Below, piece after piece: positions 12,613-14,672 of a stretch of DNA of 14,672 nt; positions within the stretch are counted from its first letter, which is position 1; each line of letters starts with the position of its first letter. Both the position numbers and the translations under genes were made by a program. Below the pieces are notes generated by a model, which was not told the origin of the DNA, searched no databases, and saw only the letters and a list, made by a program, of their open reading frames with translations. The stretch lies in the NCBI GenBank assembly GCA_004375725.1, contig SOKS01000046.1, positions 1 to 14,672 of the forward strand, given 5' to 3'. Origin of the DNA: Dehalococcoidia bacterium. Lineage in GTDB: Bacteria; Chloroflexota; Dehalococcoidia; Dehalococcoidales; RBG-16-60-22.

Positions 12613-14319
12613 TCACTCTCGCTCTATCCTGACATCCAACACGGCGGGTATCCCGCGGCGAACCTGGTCAAGTGCGTCTCTCAAGGCGGGCATTACATCG
12701 GCCGGGTCTTCCACCATCCGCCCATAAGCACCGCAGGCCTGAGCAACTAAAGCATAGTCGGGCGGCGGCTTAATGTCTACCCCCGCCTCAAATGCCGACT
12801 CGTCCGTGAGTTTATTCTCGCCATAACCCTTCTGGGCCATCTTTCTGATTATATTATATCCCTGGTTGTTCAGGATGATTGAAAGAAACGGAGCGTTGTA
12901 GGCGCGGGCAGTCCAGAGAGTAGCCACAGGGCAACTCCATATGAAGCCACCATCCGTAGTCACGCTTACCACTGTTTTATCGGGCGCCGCTATTTTTGCC
13001 CCGAATGCCGCCCCCAATGCAAACTGGACGGAACCGCCGGCGTTGCCTATAAAAGTCCCCGGTTTGGTGCGGGGGATCTGTTCCGTCACCGGCGCCTGTG
13101 GGCTGATCATGAAACTCGTTATTATCGCGTCCTCGTCTATAACATCAGATATGCAATGGCAAAGCCAGTCGGCAGAGATCGGTTTCTGGTCGGCTTTGCT
13201 CATGGCCAGAGCATGCCAGCCTTCCCGCTGCTTCTGGTGTTTGCTTTCCAACTGCTTAAAGCGCTCCTGGAATTGTGTGCGCTTTTCAGGAGTCAGTCTC
13301 TGGCTGATTATATTCTTCAGCGCCGGGATGGCCTCTCTTGAGTCGGCCTCGATGTAGATATCAGAGCCCCTGTTCCATAAAGGTCGACCCCGTGAACATG
13401 GGTCAAGGTCGATGTGAATGATTTTGGCCTCCGGGCCGGGCAAAGTTTCCGACACTGCGTACGGCATGTCATAGTCAATGACCAGAAGAACATCGGCATC
13501 TGCGAAGGGATTTGTCTTCCTGCTGCCGCGGTACTGTTCCACTCCAGCACAGAGCGGATGTGTGTGAGGGAAATTCATCCATGTTTGACTGGTAATAACC
13601 GGTGCACACAGGGTTTCGGCTAGTTCTACCAGCGCCGGCACCGATTGATGATGCCTGCCGGTGTAGCCGGCTACTATAAGAGGGTTTTCCGCCTCAATCA
13701 ATATCTCGGCTGCCTGGCTGAGGCGGTCAACATCAGCCGGCGCAGTTGAGGATACGGCAGTTACAGCTAATGGTGGGATTTTCACCCTGTCAATCTTTTC
13801 GGTAAGAATTGACGGGGGAAAAGCTAGATAGACCGGCCCGCAGGGCTCGGTATAGGCGATCTGGAAGGCTTTCTGGAGGACATCGTGGATATTTTCATTG
13901 CTGTCTATCTGATGGTCCCACTTTACCGAATTGCGCACTATGAGGCCCTGGTCGTAAGGCTCTTGCTTCCAGTTTACACGTGGGGAGCCAGGAAGTTGTA
14001 ACCCGGCCCACATAATGACGGGGATTCGTCCGAACTGCGCATTAAGGAGCGCTCCACCCACTCGCTGGGTACCCAGTTCACAATGTGCCATAATGACTTG
14101 TGGCCGCCCTGTAACCATATAGTGTCCGTGGGCTGCCGTCATTGTTAACGATTCGTCGAGGCAGAGTATCAGCCTCGGGGCACGTTTGCCGGCGGCTCTA
14201 TATTTGGAGATTGTTACTTGAATAGGCACGGTAGCAGAGCCGGGGTTAAAGAAGATATTCTCCACGCCATGCGCATTTAAAACCTCTACGAAAGCTTCTG
14301 CGCCTTCATACTGTTCCAT
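12613..14319 (-). CDS. Thiamine-diphosphate-dependent enzyme of the acetolactate synthase/decarboxylase superfamily
   Basis: Three-domain ThDP enzyme of 568 aa. Residues 1-170 form the pyrimidine-binding domain with the catalytic Glu (LCLDE, Glu56); about 190-345 form the central domain (ENPLIVAGY, IHIDLDP); about 380-560 form the diphosphate-binding domain. The Mg/ThDP motif reads T455-D-G, 26 residues, then N484-N485, with Thr where most have Gly (GDG). Substrate is unknown: C-C lyase, 2-oxoacid decarboxylase or synthase activities all share this fold. An in-frame GTG lies at 14328, but AAAGGAGGTG (14326-14335) covers it and is spaced six bases from ATG 14319, so ATG is the start. The gene lies downstream of an IS-disrupted phosphotriesterase-family gene on the same strand. 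Confidence 0.88.
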   Translation of the reverse strand: MEQYEGAEAFVEVLNAHGVENIFFNPGSATVPIQVTISKYRAAGKRAPRLILCLDESLTMTAAHGHYMVTGRPQVIMAHCELGTQRVGGALLNAQFGRIPVIMWAGLQLPGSPRVNWKQEPYDQGLIVRNSVKWDHQIDSNENIHDVLQKAFQIAYTEPCGPVYLAFPPSILTEKIDRVKIPPLAVTAVSSTAPADVDRLSQAAEILIEAENPLIVAGYTGRHHQSVPALVELAETLCAPVITSQTWMNFPHTHPLCAGVEQYRGSRKTNPFADADVLLVIDYDMPYAVSETLPGPEAKIIHIDLDPCSRGRPLWNRGSDIYIEADSREAIPALKNIISQRLTPEKRTQFQERFKQLESKHQKQREGWHALAMSKADQKPISADWLCHCISDVIDEDAIITSFMISPQAPVTEQIPRTKPGTFIGNAGGSVQFALGAAFGAKIAAPDKTVVSVTTDGGFIWSCPVATLWTARAYNAPFLSIILNNQGYNIIRKMAQKGYGENKLTDESAFEAGVDIKPPPDYALVAQACGAYGRMVEDPADVMPALRDALDQVRRGIPAVLDVRIERE

Positions 14320-14325
14320 AGTATG

Positions 14326-14335
14326 CACCTCCTTT
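14326..14335 (-). promoter_or_regulatory. Strong Shine-Dalgarno AAAGGAGGTG deciding the ThDP enzyme start
   Basis: Near-perfect complement of the 16S rRNA 3' end. Six bases separate it from ATG 14319, whereas the upstream in-frame GTG (14328) lies inside it and cannot be the start. Confidence 0.8.
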
Positions 14336-14340
14336 GATGT

Positions 14341-14385
14341 CTAAGGCCGCTTAGTTTTGAAAAGTCCGATTTTCAACTTAAAATC
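14341..14385 (-). other. Leader region with short overlapping inverted repeats before the ThDP enzyme
   Basis: A palindromic CTAAG-GCCG-CTTAG (14341-14354) lies just upstream of the Shine-Dalgarno. Further up, TTGAAAA/TTTTCAA (14357-14363 with 14370-14376) and GATTTT/AAAATC (14368-14373 with 14380-14385) overlap, so only one can form at a time. The stems are AT-rich and weak, and no T-run follows. No good promoter was found here. Confidence 0.3.
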
Positions 14386-14419
14386 AAGGGCTTTTTCGTT
14401 TTCTTTTTATGCCTGTTAA

Positions 14420-14587
14420 TCAGACAAATGTTAGCATACGTTTTGGACTCTCCACCATAATATTGTTTATTTGGTTTTCAGATATACCTTTGCTTAGCAT
14501 CAGGGGAACAATGCAACTAGAAATGTGTGCGTATTCCTTCCCTCCATAGCGCACTCGCCACGTCTTATAACCAACATCTTGTGAGAT
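14420..14587 (-). pseudogene. 3' fragment of a phosphotriesterase-family metallohydrolase gene
   Basis: A 55-codon open frame without a start, ending in TGA at 14420-14422. It begins ISQDVGYK and continues through RYGGKEYAHI, IVPLMLSKGIS and NIMVESPKRML. This is the C-terminal pattern of phosphotriesterase-related proteins (consensus of the type LLSxDxGYK ... RYGGxGYxHI ... VPLLxxxGISEEQID ... NPxRxL). The Asp of ISQD corresponds to the last metal ligand of these TIM-barrel hydrolases. The remaining ligands would be encoded upstream, but the frame stops being homologous exactly where an insertion sequence begins. Assignment is by recalled family pattern, not a search. It is the last gene before the ThDP enzyme on the same strand, about 100 bp upstream. 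Confidence 0.7.
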
Positions 14588-14672
14588 TGACCGCCCCCAT
14601 TAGTTGTACCAGTTCTCACGTCGTTGTCATAGTTAAAATAGCCTCAGGTGCCGGTGGACGATAGTTCCTGGC
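14588..14672 (-). mobile_element. End of an IS3-like insertion sequence (runs off the window)
   Basis: Read from 14588 on the + strand the DNA begins TGACCGCCCCCATTAGTTGT, the TG-start, C-rich form typical of IS3-family terminal repeats. The transposase stop lies 28-30 bp inside this end, the usual distance. The element meets the phosphotriesterase-like frame at base 14587. The other end and any target duplication lie beyond the window. Confidence 0.55.
14616..14672 (-). CDS. IS transposase, last 18 codons (partial at the window edge)
   Basis: The reverse strand from 14672 reads ARNYRPPAPEAILTMTTT and stops at TGA 14616-14618. The YRPPAPEA block is the C-terminal signature of IS3-type DDE transposase OrfB proteins (often LGYRPPAPEA). 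Only this tail is in the window, so it cannot be said whether the rest is intact. It agrees with the terminal-repeat-like sequence just downstream. Confidence 0.6.
   Translation of the reverse strand, partial: ARNYRPPAPEAILTMTTT

Noticed and set aside
14320..14328. GTG start of the ThDP enzyme
   Set aside because: It lies inside the AAAGGAGGTG ribosome site that is correctly spaced for ATG 14319.

Overview
The window looks like a chromosomal segment of an anaerobic bacterium with moderate to high GC content. My best guess is a Dehalococcoidia-type member of the Chloroflexota. This rests on the mix of families (two-subunit class I fumarase, tungsten aldehyde:ferredoxin oxidoreductase with MoaD and ferredoxin partners, short ArgA-like acetyltransferase, DUF47-PiT pair) and on frequent GTG/TTG starts. 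It is an inference, not a measured placement.

Left part (1-5250): housekeeping genes. A forward run holds the 3' part of an isocitrate dehydrogenase, both fumarate hydratase subunits and a HIT-family protein. These join two adjacent TCA-cycle steps to a small nucleotide-phosphate hydrolase. Facing it is a reverse three-gene unit: NAD kinase, a GNAT acetyltransferase resembling short N-acetylglutamate synthases, and a NUDIX ADP-ribose-type hydrolase. The HIT and NUDIX genes converge with overlapping stop codons. A compact divergent promoter region separates nadK from nusB and acpP. A perfect 11-bp hairpin follows acpP.

Middle part (5250-8540): a reverse operon reading GntR/FCD regulator, two-cluster ferredoxin, MoaD/ThiS-like protein, tungsten-type aldehyde:ferredoxin oxidoreductase. 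Tight spacing and strong Shine-Dalgarno sites support co-expression. The regulator's promoter overlaps a perfect 14-bp palindrome, and a second similar palindrome lies 65 bp upstream, which suggests autoregulation. A forward DUF47-PiT phosphate uptake pair follows (8803-10444).

Right part (10445-14672): an AT-rich island holds one unrecognised reverse gene, about 410 bp of non-coding DNA, and a small winged-helix protein ending in an AT-hook-like tail. Beyond it are a reverse SDR oxidoreductase and a reverse thiamine-diphosphate enzyme of the acetolactate synthase/decarboxylase superfamily. At the right edge, two remnants were found by reading the strand directly. One is the 3' 55 codons of a phosphotriesterase-family metallohydrolase. 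The other is the end of an IS3-like insertion sequence abutting it, with the last 18 codons of its transposase. The IS appears to have split the phosphotriesterase gene just before its metal-binding Asp codon.

No rRNA, tRNA or CRISPR array was seen. Nothing here is clearly a new system. The most interesting places are the IS-split hydrolase next to the thiamine-diphosphate gene, the regulator/operator arrangement of the oxidoreductase operon, and the AT-rich island with its AT-hook regulator.
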